In this document: positions 8,798 to 17,419 of the stretch, piece by piece
Layout: every line of letters begins with the position of its first letter
Position numbering within the stretch: the stretch's first letter is position 1
NCBI GenBank assembly: GCA_026417615.1
Contig: JAOACY010000056.1
Span: 1 to 42,430, forward strand
Direction: 5' to 3'
Origin: Clostridia bacterium
GTDB taxonomy: Bacteria; Bacillota; Clostridia; Acetivibrionales; JAFADI01
DNA length: 42,430 bases
Notes under the pieces: model-generated
The model's input: only the letters and a program-made list of their open reading frames with translations
Told to the model about the DNA's origin: nothing
Database searches by the model: none
Position numbers and translations under genes: made by a program

Positions 8798-9307
8798 TCA
8801 TATCTTCTTTCTGACATTTCTTAAAATCCGGCTCCAGGTCTTCATGCTGTCCATTCTCCTTCTACCGAAGCTTTTGACACTTCTAGCCATTTTTTCGCCC
8901 TTTTTCATGAGAAAAAACAGAGGTGGCCTTAATATGAAGTATATTAACCTGAAGGGATAGGTAATAATTAGAAATATAGTCCTTGCTATTTTCACCGCAA
9001 TACCGATGATAACCAAAGAGGCATTGACTATTAATGCGCTGAAAAGCACAACATACACAGTCACGCCCAGCACAGACCCAATAAAAATGAAACCCCTCAG
9101 TTCGCCGTCATTGCTGTAATAGACAACGCAAAACATTATCAGCGCCACTAAAACCCAATATAAAAAGTCCTCAATATATATAACAACAATATTTGACTTT
9201 ATGGCTCTGCGTTTTATGCGGAACAAGTCATATATAAACGCAATAAGCATTCCGCCAATTAATGCGCACAAAAAAATATAGGCTTGACTGCTAACCGTAA
9301 TCTGCAA
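8798..9307 (-). CDS. yabQ: Spore cortex biosynthesis protein YabQ (169 aa)
   Basis: Starts at TTG 9305-9307 after GAGGG. The opening VSSQAYIFLCALIGGMLIAFIYDLFRI is the YabQ family hallmark, including the YDLFR motif after the first helix. Four or five membrane helices follow: near residues 8-25, 42-62, 70-90 and 93-125. The tail is basic (KKGEKMARSVKSFGRRRMDSMK). In Bacillus, YabQ is a mother-cell protein needed for cortex formation. Its place directly after yabP and before divIC is conserved. It starts 18 bp after yabP stops. Confidence 0.93.
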   Translation of the reverse strand: MQITVSSQAYIFLCALIGGMLIAFIYDLFRIKRRAIKSNIVVIYIEDFLYWVLVALIMFCVVYYSNDGELRGFIFIGSVLGVTVYVVLFSALIVNASLVIIGIAVKIARTIFLIITYPFRLIYFILRPPLFFLMKKGEKMARSVKSFGRRRMDSMKTWSRILRNVRKKI

Positions 9308-9324
9308 AAAATATCACTGACCCT

Positions 9325-9618
9325 CTACTTAAACATTTTGCCCAAAAAACCAAACCCCTTTGACTTCGAACTTTCCCTGTCGTCATACTCGCAGCTGTTG
9401 ATTTCACCCTCTACTATCAGCTCTGAGTTGTCGAGGTTGAGCTTATTTATATGCAGGTCCTCTCCTCTTACCACCAGCATGCCAAGTTCTGTCTCAACTA
9501 TAATACATTCGTCGTTGAAGCTTTCCACGTCCACAACACCTGACACATTCAGCTTTTCTCTGTTTTCCAGTATAATGTTCTGAGCCTTGGGCTTGGAGAT
9601 TTTCTTTTCCTCTGCCAT
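9325..9618 (-). CDS. yabP: Sporulation protein YabP (97 aa)
   Basis: The start ATG follows AGGAGGGG. The body, ENREKLNVSGVVDVESFND...GMLVVRGEDLHINKLNLD followed by LIVEGEI, is the YabP/YqfC beta domain. Expressed in the mother cell in Bacillus and associated with cortex and coat formation. The short Lys/Ser tail (SSKSKGFGFLGKMFK) is usual. It is the first gene after the terminator that ends rqcP, so yabP-yabQ-divIC probably have their own promoter; I could not identify a convincing sigma-E box in the 55 bp available. Confidence 0.93.
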   Translation of the reverse strand: MAEEKKISKPKAQNIILENREKLNVSGVVDVESFNDECIIVETELGMLVVRGEDLHINKLNLDNSELIVEGEINSCEYDDRESSKSKGFGFLGKMFK

Positions 9619-9667
9619 CCTTACCCCTCCTAATAATTTACTTATTCAATAGATATGCATGTACAAA

Positions 9668-9699
9668 TAAAAAAATGCTTAACAATTGTTAAGCATTCA
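9668..9699 (-). terminator. Intrinsic terminator after rqcP
   Basis: A perfect palindrome, AATGCTTAACAA/TTGTTAAGCATT (9674-9697), directly after the rqcP stop codon. On the minus strand it is followed by a run of T. It separates the upstream housekeeping genes from yabP-yabQ. Confidence 0.85.
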
Positions 9700-9939
9700 A
9701 CTTCTGATTACGTACATTTCTTTTGAGTCGTTCTTTGAAACGTGTTCTGCAATTGATGTTACTTCAACCTTAGTAAGGTTGTTTCCAAATTGAATCTCTA
9801 CTATATCGCCTACCTTTACTTCCGAACCGGGCTTTGCAGTCTTTCCGTTAATTTTCACCCGTTCATTTTCGCAGGCCTCATTTGCCAATGTGCGCCGCTT
9901 AATAAGCCTTGACACCTTTAAGTATTTATCTATCCTCAT
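9697..9939 (-). CDS. rqcP: S4-domain RNA-binding protein RqcP (80 aa)
   Basis: The start is ATG 9937-9939 (MRIDKYLKVSRLIKRR) after GGTGGG; the GTG three codons upstream overlaps that site. The whole protein is one S4 RNA-binding domain: RIDKYLKVSRLIKRRTLANE, VKINGKTAKPGSEVKVGD, IVEIQFG. Size and motifs match RqcP (YabO/Hsp15-like), which helps RqcH add alanine tails to nascent chains on stalled 50S subunits in ribosome quality control. It lies between hup and yabP, a conserved location in Firmicutes. Confidence 0.93.
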   Translation of the reverse strand: MRIDKYLKVSRLIKRRTLANEACENERVKINGKTAKPGSEVKVGDIVEIQFGNNLTKVEVTSIAEHVSKNDSKEMYVIRS

Positions 9940-10050
9940 ATTACCCACCTATACCATATCAGAACAACAAAGCAATAATAATTGAAGAAGGCTACCAGTT
10001 CCTTTATTTGCCGGGATATCCAAATAGCCTGCCTTCAGTGCTTTTTGATT

Positions 10051-10326
10051 TTATTTGTTCACCAAATCCTTCAAAGCCTTGCCTACTTTAAAAACAGGTG
10101 CTTTTGAAGCCGGTATAGTGATTTCACTATTTGTCTGAGGGTTTCTGCCCTTCCTGGCTGCTCTTTCCCTCACTTCAAAGGATCCAAACCCAACCAGCTG
10201 TACCTTGTCGCCTTTCGACAACGCTTCCTGAACGCTATCAATAAAAGCGTTCAAGGCCTTCTCGGCATCTTTTTTTGACAGCTCGCTTTTTTCCGCCATG
10301 CTTGATACTAAATCTGACTTATTCAT
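10051..10326 (-). CDS. hup: HU-family histone-like DNA-binding protein (91 aa)
   Basis: Full-length [22 protein letters not shown], the beta-arm region [20 protein letters not shown] with the DNA-intercalating NP, then [14 protein letters not shown]. Starts at ATG after TTGGAGG. HU dimers bend and compact DNA. It is 14 bp downstream of mazG and probably co-transcribed with mazG and rqcP. Confidence 0.97.
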   Translation of the reverse strand: MNKSDLVSSMAEKSELSKKDAEKALNAFIDSVQEALSKGDKVQLVGFGSFEVRERAARKGRNPQTNSEITIPASKAPVFKVGKALKDLVNK

Positions 10327-10340
10327 CGTTCAACCTCCAA

Positions 10341-11129
10341 TTATTTTTTTAGTGCTTTTGCTTTGTCCCAGAGCTCATCCATCTCCTCCAGGCTCATATC
10401 CTCAAGCTTTTTCCCTTGCCTTGCACTTTCCTCTTCAATATACTGAAACCTTCTTATGAACTTGTTTGTAGTGCCGGTAAGAGCCAGCTCAGGCTGAACC
10501 TTCAAGAACCTTGACAGGTTAACTACACTGAATAACACGTCGCCTATCTCCTCTGTTATTCTTTCCACATTTTTACTCCTATATACATCTTCCAGCTCAT
10601 TTATTTCCTCTTTTACCTTGTCCAACACCGCCTCGGCATTATCCCAGTCAAATCCCACCTGGGATGCTTTCTGCTGAACCTTGTAGCTTCGCATTAAAGC
10701 CGGAAGATTGGATGGTACGTCTTTTAGAATTTCAGTCTGGTTCTTTGCCCCCTTCTCTTTCTTTTTGATTGCTTCCCAATTGTCAACCACTTCATCCGGC
10801 GTATCAGCCTTATCCTCTCCAAACACATGTGTGTGCCGTTGAATCATCTTACGGCTTATACCAGAAATCACATCATTGATATTAAACCTGCCTTCTTCCT
10901 CTGCAATCCGGGCGTGGAACAAAATCTGAAGCAGCAGGTCTCCCAGTTCTTCGCACAGCTTGCTTTTATCCTTGAGGTCAATAGCCTCCAGCACCTCGTA
11001 GGTCTCTTCTATAAGATACTTTTTCAAGCTTTCATGGCTCTGTTCCCTATCCCATGGACAGCCCTTCTCGCTCCTTAACAAGGCCATTATGTCAACCAAT
11101 TCGCCAAAGTCATATTTATCCTTTAACAT
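10341..11129 (-). CDS. mazG: Nucleoside triphosphate pyrophosphohydrolase MazG (262 aa)
   Basis: Two tandem MazG domains. The first, residues about 8-110, has CPWDREQSHESLKKYLIEE, EELGDLLLQILFHA and the metal-binding EExxE...ExxD pattern. The second, about 150-240, has GFDWDNAEAVLDKVKEE and EEIGDVLFSVVNLSRF. It hydrolyses NTPs and dNTPs to NMP plus pyrophosphate, clearing aberrant nucleotides and, in some bacteria, lowering alarmone levels. Start ATG follows GGAGG. The upstream 255 bp hold a repeat and the spoVT terminator, so transcription of mazG-hup-rqcP starts there. Confidence 0.96.
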   Translation of the reverse strand: MLKDKYDFGELVDIMALLRSEKGCPWDREQSHESLKKYLIEETYEVLEAIDLKDKSKLCEELGDLLLQILFHARIAEEEGRFNINDVISGISRKMIQRHTHVFGEDKADTPDEVVDNWEAIKKKEKGAKNQTEILKDVPSNLPALMRSYKVQQKASQVGFDWDNAEAVLDKVKEEINELEDVYRSKNVERITEEIGDVLFSVVNLSRFLKVQPELALTGTTNKFIRRFQYIEEESARQGKKLEDMSLEEMDELWDKAKALKK

Positions 11130-11158
11130 CTATATCCTCCAAAATTAACAGTACTCCA

Positions 11159-11240
11159 GCCCCAAAAGGAATTCTTCTTTTCAATGCTCTTGAAATTACA
11201 CCGCAAGATACTTTTTTCAAATTGCCGTAATACTATTAAA
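11159..11240. repeat. Partial copy of intergenic repeat family A
   Basis: Shares CCCAAAAGGAAT, then TTTTCAATGCTCTTGAAATT, ACACCGCAAGA and CAAATTGCCGTAATACTATT with 23700-23835. Compared with that copy, the 5' arm and about 55 bp of the interior are missing. Confidence 0.65.
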
Positions 11241-11296
11241 ACAACCAAATAACATTATACGAAATAATTATAATGTTACAAATGACCAATTTCAAT

Positions 11297-11334
11297 ACAA
11301 AAAATAACAGGTATATTAATACCTGCTATTTTAG
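11297..11334 (-). terminator. Intrinsic terminator after spoVT
   Basis: On the minus strand: AAATAGCAGGTAT, loop TAAT, ATACCTGTTATT, then a T-run. Begins about 50 bp after the spoVT stop. Confidence 0.8.
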
Positions 11335-11384
11335 TTTCAAAAACTTTTAATGAAAGACATATAAAATGAGAAAAAAATAACAGC

Positions 11385-11939
11385 CTACTGCTCCATCTGC
11401 TTTCCAAGGAAACCTGCTGCTGACTGCGCCAATTTTGCCTCAGTTTCCCCCATACGGGTGTTGGGATCTGTAGAAAGCAGTATTACTGCGCCTATGGGGT
11501 CACCTTCTGAAATTATGGGGGTGACAACCTGTGAGGTATACTTTCTGTCAGGGCCTTCGTCCGCAATAATTGGTATTGCCTTATCTTCTTGTGATTTTAC
11601 TACTAGGGTTGCTTTTTCTTCAATTATTCTCTCAAGATCCGTGCTTAAGCTCTTCTCAAGGAACTCTCTTTTGGATGCGCCAGATACTGCTATAATAGCA
11701 TCCCTGTCTGCTATACAGGTAATGTGCCCGCTGGTCTTGTGGAGTGATTCTGCGTACTGGGCCGCAAAATCTCCAAGCTCTCCTATGGGGGAGTACTTCT
11801 TCAATATTACTTCGCCTTCTTTATCGGTAAATATTTCTAGAGGATCTCCTTCTCTGATTCTCAAAGTCCTGCGAATTTCCTTGGGAATTACAACTCTTCC
11901 TAAATCGTCTATGCGTCTAACTATTCCGGTTGCTTTCAA
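11385..11939 (-). CDS. spoVT: Stage V sporulation transcription factor SpoVT (184 aa)
   Basis: Starts at TTG 11937-11939, 9 bp after AGGAGG. Residues 1-50 are an AbrB-type swapped-hairpin DNA-binding domain (MKATGIVRRIDDLGRVVIPK...RTLRIREGDPLEIF). Residues 60-184 are a GAF-like domain (TSGHITCIADRDAIIAVSGA, then PIISEGDPIGAVILL). In Bacillus, SpoVT controls forespore sigma-G genes. Full length. Flanked by a terminator downstream and a probable sigma-G promoter upstream. It stands alone between mazG and the foldase gene. Confidence 0.97.
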   Translation of the reverse strand: MKATGIVRRIDDLGRVVIPKEIRRTLRIREGDPLEIFTDKEGEVILKKYSPIGELGDFAAQYAESLHKTSGHITCIADRDAIIAVSGASKREFLEKSLSTDLERIIEEKATLVVKSQEDKAIPIIADEGPDRKYTSQVVTPIISEGDPIGAVILLSTDPNTRMGETEAKLAQSAAGFLGKQMEQ

Positions 11940-11981
11940 CTTCCATTACCTCCTTGCGTAGATTAATTTTTAGTACAATTC

Positions 11982-12011
11982 TAGTATTAATTTATTATTG
12001 GAGTTTTATAC
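11982..12011 (-). promoter_or_regulatory. Probable sigma-G promoter of spoVT
   Basis: On the minus strand GTATA (12007-12011) fits the sigma-G -35 pattern. After 18 bp comes AATACTA (11982-11988), which matches the -10 consensus CATNMTA at six of seven positions. Bacillus spoVT is transcribed by sigma-G, which supports the call. Confidence 0.45.
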
Positions 12012-12035
12012 ATTACAGGTTAATTGTGATAGAAC

Positions 12036-12078
12036 AAAAAGGACATGTAAGCCAGGCAATTGCCAGCCTCACATGTCC
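12036..12078 (-). terminator. Intrinsic terminator after the PrsA-like gene
   Basis: GGACATGT arms (12041-12048 and 12071-12078) with further pairing inside around GCCAGGCAATTGCCAGCCT. On the minus strand the stem is followed by TTTTTG. It lies 19 bp after the stop codon. Confidence 0.85.
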
Positions 12079-12096
12079 TTTCAGTCTTTAGAAAAA

Positions 12097-13119
12097 TTAC
12101 ATAATATTTATGGAGTTGAACACCGCTTCATTTTTTATGACATTATATTTTACATCCTTTTTCCAATCTTCCAGCTTTTTTGTATATGCCTTGCTTTGCA
12201 ATGAGTTTTTTATCTGGTCTTTAACCTTGTCAAAGGTCGTATCCTCAAACTTCTCAAATTTCATGACATGATAGCCGTAGGAGGTCTTTACTATATCCAT
12301 GTCTCCGGCTTTTCTGTTTTTGTCGAAGGACCATTCTTCAAATTCCTTAACCATCTTGCCTTTGGTGAATGTATATTCTCCGCCTTTATCCTTGGAGCCC
12401 GGATCCTCTGAATATGTCTTTGCCAATTCAGCAAAATCCTGTCCTTCTTTTGCCTTTTGGAGGACATCCTCAGCTTTTTTCTTAGCTTCCAGCTGCTTGT
12501 GCTCCGGCAGCGGATTCCTGCTTGCGTCAACAGTAGATATCAAAATGTGTTTTACAGTTGCGCTGCCGAAATCCCTTTTGTTTTCCTCGAAGTATTTATT
12601 CATTTCATCATCTGTAGTTTCAATAGTTTTTCTTTCTTCCTCAATAAACTTGTTTATAAGAATAAAATCCTTAAATATAGACTTATATTCTTCCAAATTT
12701 ATACCATACATATTTTTCAGTTGTTCGTCCGCCTTCGCTCTCCCGCCATAAGCCTGAATCGTCTGATCCACAGTTTGGTTTACATTGTTTTCATCATCCT
12801 TGGTCAGGGATATTTTCTTTTCCTTTGCCTGGATTAACTGAATTTTGAATTCCTTTGCGCTATCGAGCGCGTCATTCTTGACTGCTTCCTCCTTGCCCTT
12901 CCAGAAGCTTTTCTTTGACTCCTCGCCGTCAAGTCCGGCTTCATTTTCCATATTCCTTTTTGCTATGGAAAGGAAAAACCGATACTCAGCCTTAGTAACT
13001 TTTTCTCCCGCTACCGTAGCTACGTAATTGTTTGCTGTGTTGTAGTATATAGCTCCCGCAGTTGCAAAAACAGCTATAATAACAATAGCAGCTATAATGT
13101 AAACCAATTTTTTTTTCAA
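12097..13119 (-). CDS. Membrane-anchored parvulin-type peptidylprolyl isomerase (PrsA/SurA-like, 340 aa)
   Basis: Starts at TTG 13117-13119 after GGGAGAG. The N-terminus MKKKLVYIIAAIVIIAVFAT is an uncleaved anchor or signal; no lipobox Cys follows, unlike Bacillus PrsA. Residues about 35-180 form a SurA-N-like chaperone domain (VATVAGEKVTKAEYRFFL). Residues about 190-285 are the parvulin domain: VKHILIST, DFAELAKTYSEDPGSKDKGGE, then KTSYGYHVMKFE. It should fold or protect secreted proteins outside the membrane. It is followed by a terminator and preceded by a 141-bp spacer with a family B repeat, so it is probably a single-gene unit. Confidence 0.92.
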   Translation of the reverse strand: MKKKLVYIIAAIVIIAVFATAGAIYYNTANNYVATVAGEKVTKAEYRFFLSIAKRNMENEAGLDGEESKKSFWKGKEEAVKNDALDSAKEFKIQLIQAKEKKISLTKDDENNVNQTVDQTIQAYGGRAKADEQLKNMYGINLEEYKSIFKDFILINKFIEEERKTIETTDDEMNKYFEENKRDFGSATVKHILISTVDASRNPLPEHKQLEAKKKAEDVLQKAKEGQDFAELAKTYSEDPGSKDKGGEYTFTKGKMVKEFEEWSFDKNRKAGDMDIVKTSYGYHVMKFEKFEDTTFDKVKDQIKNSLQSKAYTKKLEDWKKDVKYNVIKNEAVFNSINIM

Positions 13120-13145
13120 CTTAATCTCTCCCTGTATATTAGATA

Positions 13146-13235
13146 TGATTCTACTTCAAAAACCCATTTTCAGGAACATCGATGATGTGATTTTTTCATC
13201 TGGTTTCAAAAAAATCTGTTTTTGAAGTAGAATCA
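13146..13235. repeat. Palindromic intergenic repeat, family B, copy 2
   Basis: A 90-bp palindrome with arms TGATTCTACTTCAAAAAC and GTTTTTGAAGTAGAATCA, in the spacer between mfd and the foldase gene. The interior (CCCATTTTCAGGAAC, GTGATTTTTTCATCTGGTTTC) matches copies 1 and 3. Compensatory differences (CTTC here, CCGC in the others, mirrored in both arms) suggest the stem is what is conserved. Confidence 0.8.
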
Positions 13236-13260
13236 GATATATATATATTATAATTGATGG

Positions 13261-16200
13261 TTAGCTTTCCTGCAAATTTTTAATGTCCTGTAACATAATC
13301 TTAATATTCGCCAGCAGTTCGTTTTTACTTATATCCGTTGTCTTATATGTAATATACGGTTCATTATTGGCAGTAAACAGCAGCTTTCTTTTATATTTGT
13401 CCATAAGCATGCCCAGCGCCTTGATATTGACATCCTTGTTGCTCCTGTACCTTAGTATTACAGCATCCCCTTTTTGCTGTATGCCTGTAAAGCCAAGCTT
13501 CCTTGCTATAGCTTTGATGCATGCTATCTGAATGAGATTGTCAACCGGCTTCGGAATCTCTCCAAACCTGTCCGCCAGTTCATCCTGTATATCAATTGCA
13601 TCATTTTCATCCTGTATTGACGCAATCTTTTTATACATTTCAATCTTCTGGCTTTCTGAGCTTATATAGCTGTCATCGATGTAAGCGCTCACATTCAAAT
13701 CAATTGATATTTCCGTCTCTTCCCTTGCTGTCTCTTCGCCCTTCAGCTCTCTTACGGCTTCTTCAAGCAGCTTGCAGTACATCTCATATCCTACGGTCTC
13801 CATCTGACCGTGCTGCTCAGGCCCTAAAAGATTGCCCGCCCCTCTTATCTCAAGGTCTCTCATGGCTATCTTAAAGCCAGACCCGAATTCTGTAAACTCC
13901 CTTATGGCATTCAGTCTTTTTTCGGCTGCTTCTGAAAGCACCTTGTCTTTTTTATAAGTGACATAGGCATAAGCAACTCTATTGGATCTCCCAACTCGTC
14001 CGCGCAGCTGGTAAAGCTGGGACAATCCCATTTTATCGGCATCCTCCACTATTATTGTGTTTACATTGGGCATATCAAGTCCTGATTCAATAATCGTGGT
14101 GCAAACAAGGACATCATACTCTCCATTGATAAAGCCTGCCATGATATTCTCCAGCTCCCTTTCCTCCATCTGTCCATGTGCGACTGCCAAGCGGGCTTCA
14201 GGCACCAGCTCTTGTATTTCCGAGGCCTTTATATGTATAGAACGTACACGGTTGAAAAGGTAGAATACCTGACCTTTCCTTGCCAGCTCCCTTATTATTG
14301 CATCCTTAATGACATCAGGGTTATGCTCCATGACGTAGGTCTGTACAGGATAACGTTCTTCCGGCGGATCCTCAAGTACACTTATGTCTTTTATTCCTAC
14401 CAAGGACATGTGAAGCGTTCTTGGAATAGGTGTAGCTGTAAGCGTAAGAACATCAACGTTGGGACTTATCTTCTTTATTTTCTCCTTGTGGGCTACTCCG
14501 AACCTCTGCTCCTCATCCACCACGAGAAGTCCAAGATTCTTAAATTGTATATCCTTCTGAAGCAGCCGGTGAGTACCTATAAGAACATCCACCACTCCTG
14601 ACTTTACATCCTTTAGCACTTTCTTCTGCTCGGCAGGAGTTCTGAACCTGCTTATTACCTCTACCGTCACCGGGAATTCCTTCATCCTCTGCTTGAAGTT
14701 ATTGTAATGCTGCTGCGCAAGTATTGTTGTGGGAACAAGATATGCCACCTGCTTGCCGTCCATTACAGCCTTGAATACCGCCCTGATTGCCACCTCCGTC
14801 TTTCCGTAGCCCACATCACCGCAGAGCAGCCTGTCCATAACCCTGTCAGATTCCATGTCAGCTTTAATTTCCTCAATACACTTGAGCTGGTCTTCCGTCT
14901 CATCATACGGAAAAGCCTCCTCAAACTGCTTCTGCCAAACTGTGTCCTTTGAATAGGCATGCCCTTTCTCAGCCTGTCTTTTGGCATAAAGCTTTATCAA
15001 TTCATCTGCAAGCTCCTTAAGCGATTCTTTTACCCTGCTCTTAGCCTTGGCCCATTCGCTTCCTCCCAGCTTGTTCAGTCTGGGTGACTTTCCCTCCGTA
15101 CCTATGTATTTCTGCAGAAGATCCATCTGGTTTGTAGGTATGTACAGATTGTCCCCTCCCAGATAGACAATCTTAAGGTAATCCCTTTTCACCCCATCCA
15201 CGGAAAGCTGCTGGATGCCCACATATTGTCCTATCCCATGAGCCTGATGAACCACATAATCGCCGATTGTCAAGTCCGTAAAAGCCTTGATTTTGTTCTT
15301 GTTCTTGACTTTTGAGACCTTCCTGTGCTTCCTGTCCTGCCCGAAAGCTTCCCTGTCGCTGACAATAACAAATCCTGCGGCCGGATACTCAAATCCCTTG
15401 TTGAGACTGCCTCTGGCAATTACTATTTGACCCGGCTGGATTTCAAAATCACAGGTTTCAGTATAAACGGCTTCAATGCCTTCTGATTTCAGGGATTCTG
15501 AAAACCTTTCTCCTCGTCCCCTGGTTCCGGATAATATAATTATCCTGTTCCTGTTTTTCTTCCATCTGCTCAAATCTTCAATCAGGAGCTCAGTATGTCC
15601 CTGATATGAGCCAGTTGACTTACAGGTTATGCTAAAGCTTTGCCCTCCGTGCAAAAGGGCACTTTCTGCGGGAAATGTATGCAAATGGACTGTCCTTCTG
15701 TCACTTAAAGCCGATAGTATATCATTGAAGTCAAAAAAAAGTTCAAAGGTTTTCGGCAGTATTGAGCCCTTTTCAAGCAAAGTCCTGCACTGCTCCTGGT
15801 GTTCAAGGCTTATATTTTCAATCCTTTGTTGCATTCTTGGAAGCTCATCCAAAAAAATGAGAGTATCCTGACTAAGATAATCCAGCAAGCTGGCTGATGG
15901 ATTAATAATATAGGGAATCAGCCTGTCTATTCCCGGGAAATAATAATTTGTCCGCAGCCTGTCAATATCCTGCTCTATTTTTGATTTTATTTTTTGTTTG
16001 TTTTCAGCATTTTTCACGCCAAGCCTGTTTGTATATTCTTCCAGGTCCCTGATGATATGGCTTATGATTCCGTCCCTTTGAATGCTTGAGTAAAGCGCTT
16101 CTCTCGCCGGAAGAATTCTTGCGGCTTCGAGGTTTCCGGACGACCGCTGGGTTGTCACATCAAATTGCCTAATGGAATCAACTTCATCGTCAAACAGTTC

Positions 16201-16779
16201 TATTCTGACGGCAGAATCACTGTCCACCGAAAAGATGTCTATTATTCCTCCCCTTACGGCAAACTGTCCCTTGCCTTCAACACCCGCAACTCTTTCATAG
16301 CCCATTGACACCATTTGTGTGTTTAAAGCCTCAAGATTTACTTTTTGTCCCATTTTAAAGGAAACAAAATATTGGTTGAAAATTTCTTTCGGGATAAGTT
16401 TGTGTGCAACAGCCTCGATGGAAGTAACAACAAAACTGTAGTCTCCCCTGCTGATCCTGTCTATTGCTTGAATTCTCTGGAAAACAGAGTCATAGCTCTT
16501 TGCCTCGACATCATGCAGCATTATCTCTTTTGAGGGAAAAAACACCGCTTTATCTCCCAGGAAAAAAACAAAGTCTTCATAGAGTCTTCTTGCAGCCATT
16601 TCATTAAAGGCTATATATATTCCTTTTTGATTTAGAGTGCTGTTTATGGCATGACAAATGTGAACCTTCTGGGAATCAGAAGGCCCTGTTATAGTGATTG
16701 GAGCGCTGGTTTTCCTTAAGGATTCCAGGATCCTTGCAAACTCATCTGCCTCAAGCAGCGGATCTATTAAAAAATTCAT
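13261..16779 (-). CDS. mfd: Transcription-repair coupling factor Mfd (1172 aa)
   Basis: Full-length Mfd. The N-terminal UvrB-like part includes VEGKGQFAVRGGIIDIF. The RNA polymerase interaction domain is near residue 500 (GDYVVHQAHGIGQYVG). The RecG-like translocase follows, with Walker A GDVGYGKTEVA, DEEQRFGVAHKEKIK, TATPIPRTLHMSL and GRVGRSN. The C-terminal TRCF domain is ISIDLNVSAYIDDSYI. It pushes stalled RNA polymerase off damaged DNA and recruits UvrA. The start ATG (16779) has only a weak binding site and lies 29 bp after pth, so translation may be coupled. The order pth-mfd is conserved in Firmicutes. Confidence 0.98.
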   Translation of the reverse strand: MNFLIDPLLEADEFARILESLRKTSAPITITGPSDSQKVHICHAINSTLNQKGIYIAFNEMAARRLYEDFVFFLGDKAVFFPSKEIMLHDVEAKSYDSVFQRIQAIDRISRGDYSFVVTSIEAVAHKLIPKEIFNQYFVSFKMGQKVNLEALNTQMVSMGYERVAGVEGKGQFAVRGGIIDIFSVDSDSAVRIELFDDEVDSIRQFDVTTQRSSGNLEAARILPAREALYSSIQRDGIISHIIRDLEEYTNRLGVKNAENKQKIKSKIEQDIDRLRTNYYFPGIDRLIPYIINPSASLLDYLSQDTLIFLDELPRMQQRIENISLEHQEQCRTLLEKGSILPKTFELFFDFNDILSALSDRRTVHLHTFPAESALLHGGQSFSITCKSTGSYQGHTELLIEDLSRWKKNRNRIIILSGTRGRGERFSESLKSEGIEAVYTETCDFEIQPGQIVIARGSLNKGFEYPAAGFVIVSDREAFGQDRKHRKVSKVKNKNKIKAFTDLTIGDYVVHQAHGIGQYVGIQQLSVDGVKRDYLKIVYLGGDNLYIPTNQMDLLQKYIGTEGKSPRLNKLGGSEWAKAKSRVKESLKELADELIKLYAKRQAEKGHAYSKDTVWQKQFEEAFPYDETEDQLKCIEEIKADMESDRVMDRLLCGDVGYGKTEVAIRAVFKAVMDGKQVAYLVPTTILAQQHYNNFKQRMKEFPVTVEVISRFRTPAEQKKVLKDVKSGVVDVLIGTHRLLQKDIQFKNLGLLVVDEEQRFGVAHKEKIKKISPNVDVLTLTATPIPRTLHMSLVGIKDISVLEDPPEERYPVQTYVMEHNPDVIKDAIIRELARKGQVFYLFNRVRSIHIKASEIQELVPEARLAVAHGQMEERELENIMAGFINGEYDVLVCTTIIESGLDMPNVNTIIVEDADKMGLSQLYQLRGRVGRSNRVAYAYVTYKKDKVLSEAAEKRLNAIREFTEFGSGFKIAMRDLEIRGAGNLLGPEQHGQMETVGYEMYCKLLEEAVRELKGEETAREETEISIDLNVSAYIDDSYISSESQKIEMYKKIASIQDENDAIDIQDELADRFGEIPKPVDNLIQIACIKAIARKLGFTGIQQKGDAVILRYRSNKDVNIKALGMLMDKYKRKLLFTANNEPYITYKTTDISKNELLANIKIMLQDIKNLQES

Positions 16780-16808
16780 ATTATACTTCTGTCCAACCCC
16801 GATACTTT

Positions 16809-17378
16809 TTATTTATTAAACTTATTCATAGCGGCTTCAATGCCTGAAGTAACTATTGTCGCTGCAGCTTCTGCCGCTTGAATTATACTTTGATCTATGA
16901 CTTTTCGGTCCTCCGTGTTGAACTTGCTAAGGACGTAGTCCGCAAGCTCCCACCCGTCAGGCGCTTTTCCGATGCCTATGCGCACCCTGGGGAAATCCTC
17001 TGACTGCAATTGGTATAGTATTGACCTCATGCCATTATGAGTGCCTGAGCTTCCCTTTGCGCGCACCCGTATTTTTCCCGGCTGAAGGTCAATATCATCA
17101 TACACTATTATAATGTTTCCAAGGGGAATTTTATACCATTCCCTCATGTCTCTGATGCTTTCTCCGCTTAAATTCATGAAGGTCTGCGGCTTTGCCAGAA
17201 TTATCCTTCTGCCCTGAATGCTTCCTTCCCCATAAAGTGCTTTGTGCTTTAATTTTGATACTTTTATATTATATTTTCCGGCAAGGAGGTCAATTGTATC
17301 AAATCCCACATTATGCCTGGTATTGTCATATCTGCTTCCAGGATTCCCCAGGCCTGCAATTATAAAAAGCTCTTCCAT
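16809..17378 (-). CDS. pth: Peptidyl-tRNA hydrolase (189 aa)
   Basis: The N-terminus FIIAGLGNPGSRYDNTRHNVGF carries the catalytic His of the family. KPQTFMNLSGESI, VYDDIDLQPGKIRVRAKGSSGTHNGMRSI and FPRVRIGIGKAP are the other signature blocks. It releases peptides from peptidyl-tRNAs dropped by ribosomes. Start ATG follows TGGAGG. It is 41 bp downstream of prs and 29 bp upstream of mfd, part of a long minus-strand operon. Confidence 0.98.
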   Translation of the reverse strand: MEELFIIAGLGNPGSRYDNTRHNVGFDTIDLLAGKYNIKVSKLKHKALYGEGSIQGRRIILAKPQTFMNLSGESIRDMREWYKIPLGNIIIVYDDIDLQPGKIRVRAKGSSGTHNGMRSILYQLQSEDFPRVRIGIGKAPDGWELADYVLSKFNTEDRKVIDQSIIQAAEAAATIVTSGIEAAMNKFNK

Positions 17379-17419
17379 CCATCTACCTCCAGCAAAAAAC
17401 TCTGTCTGGTTTTTTTGCT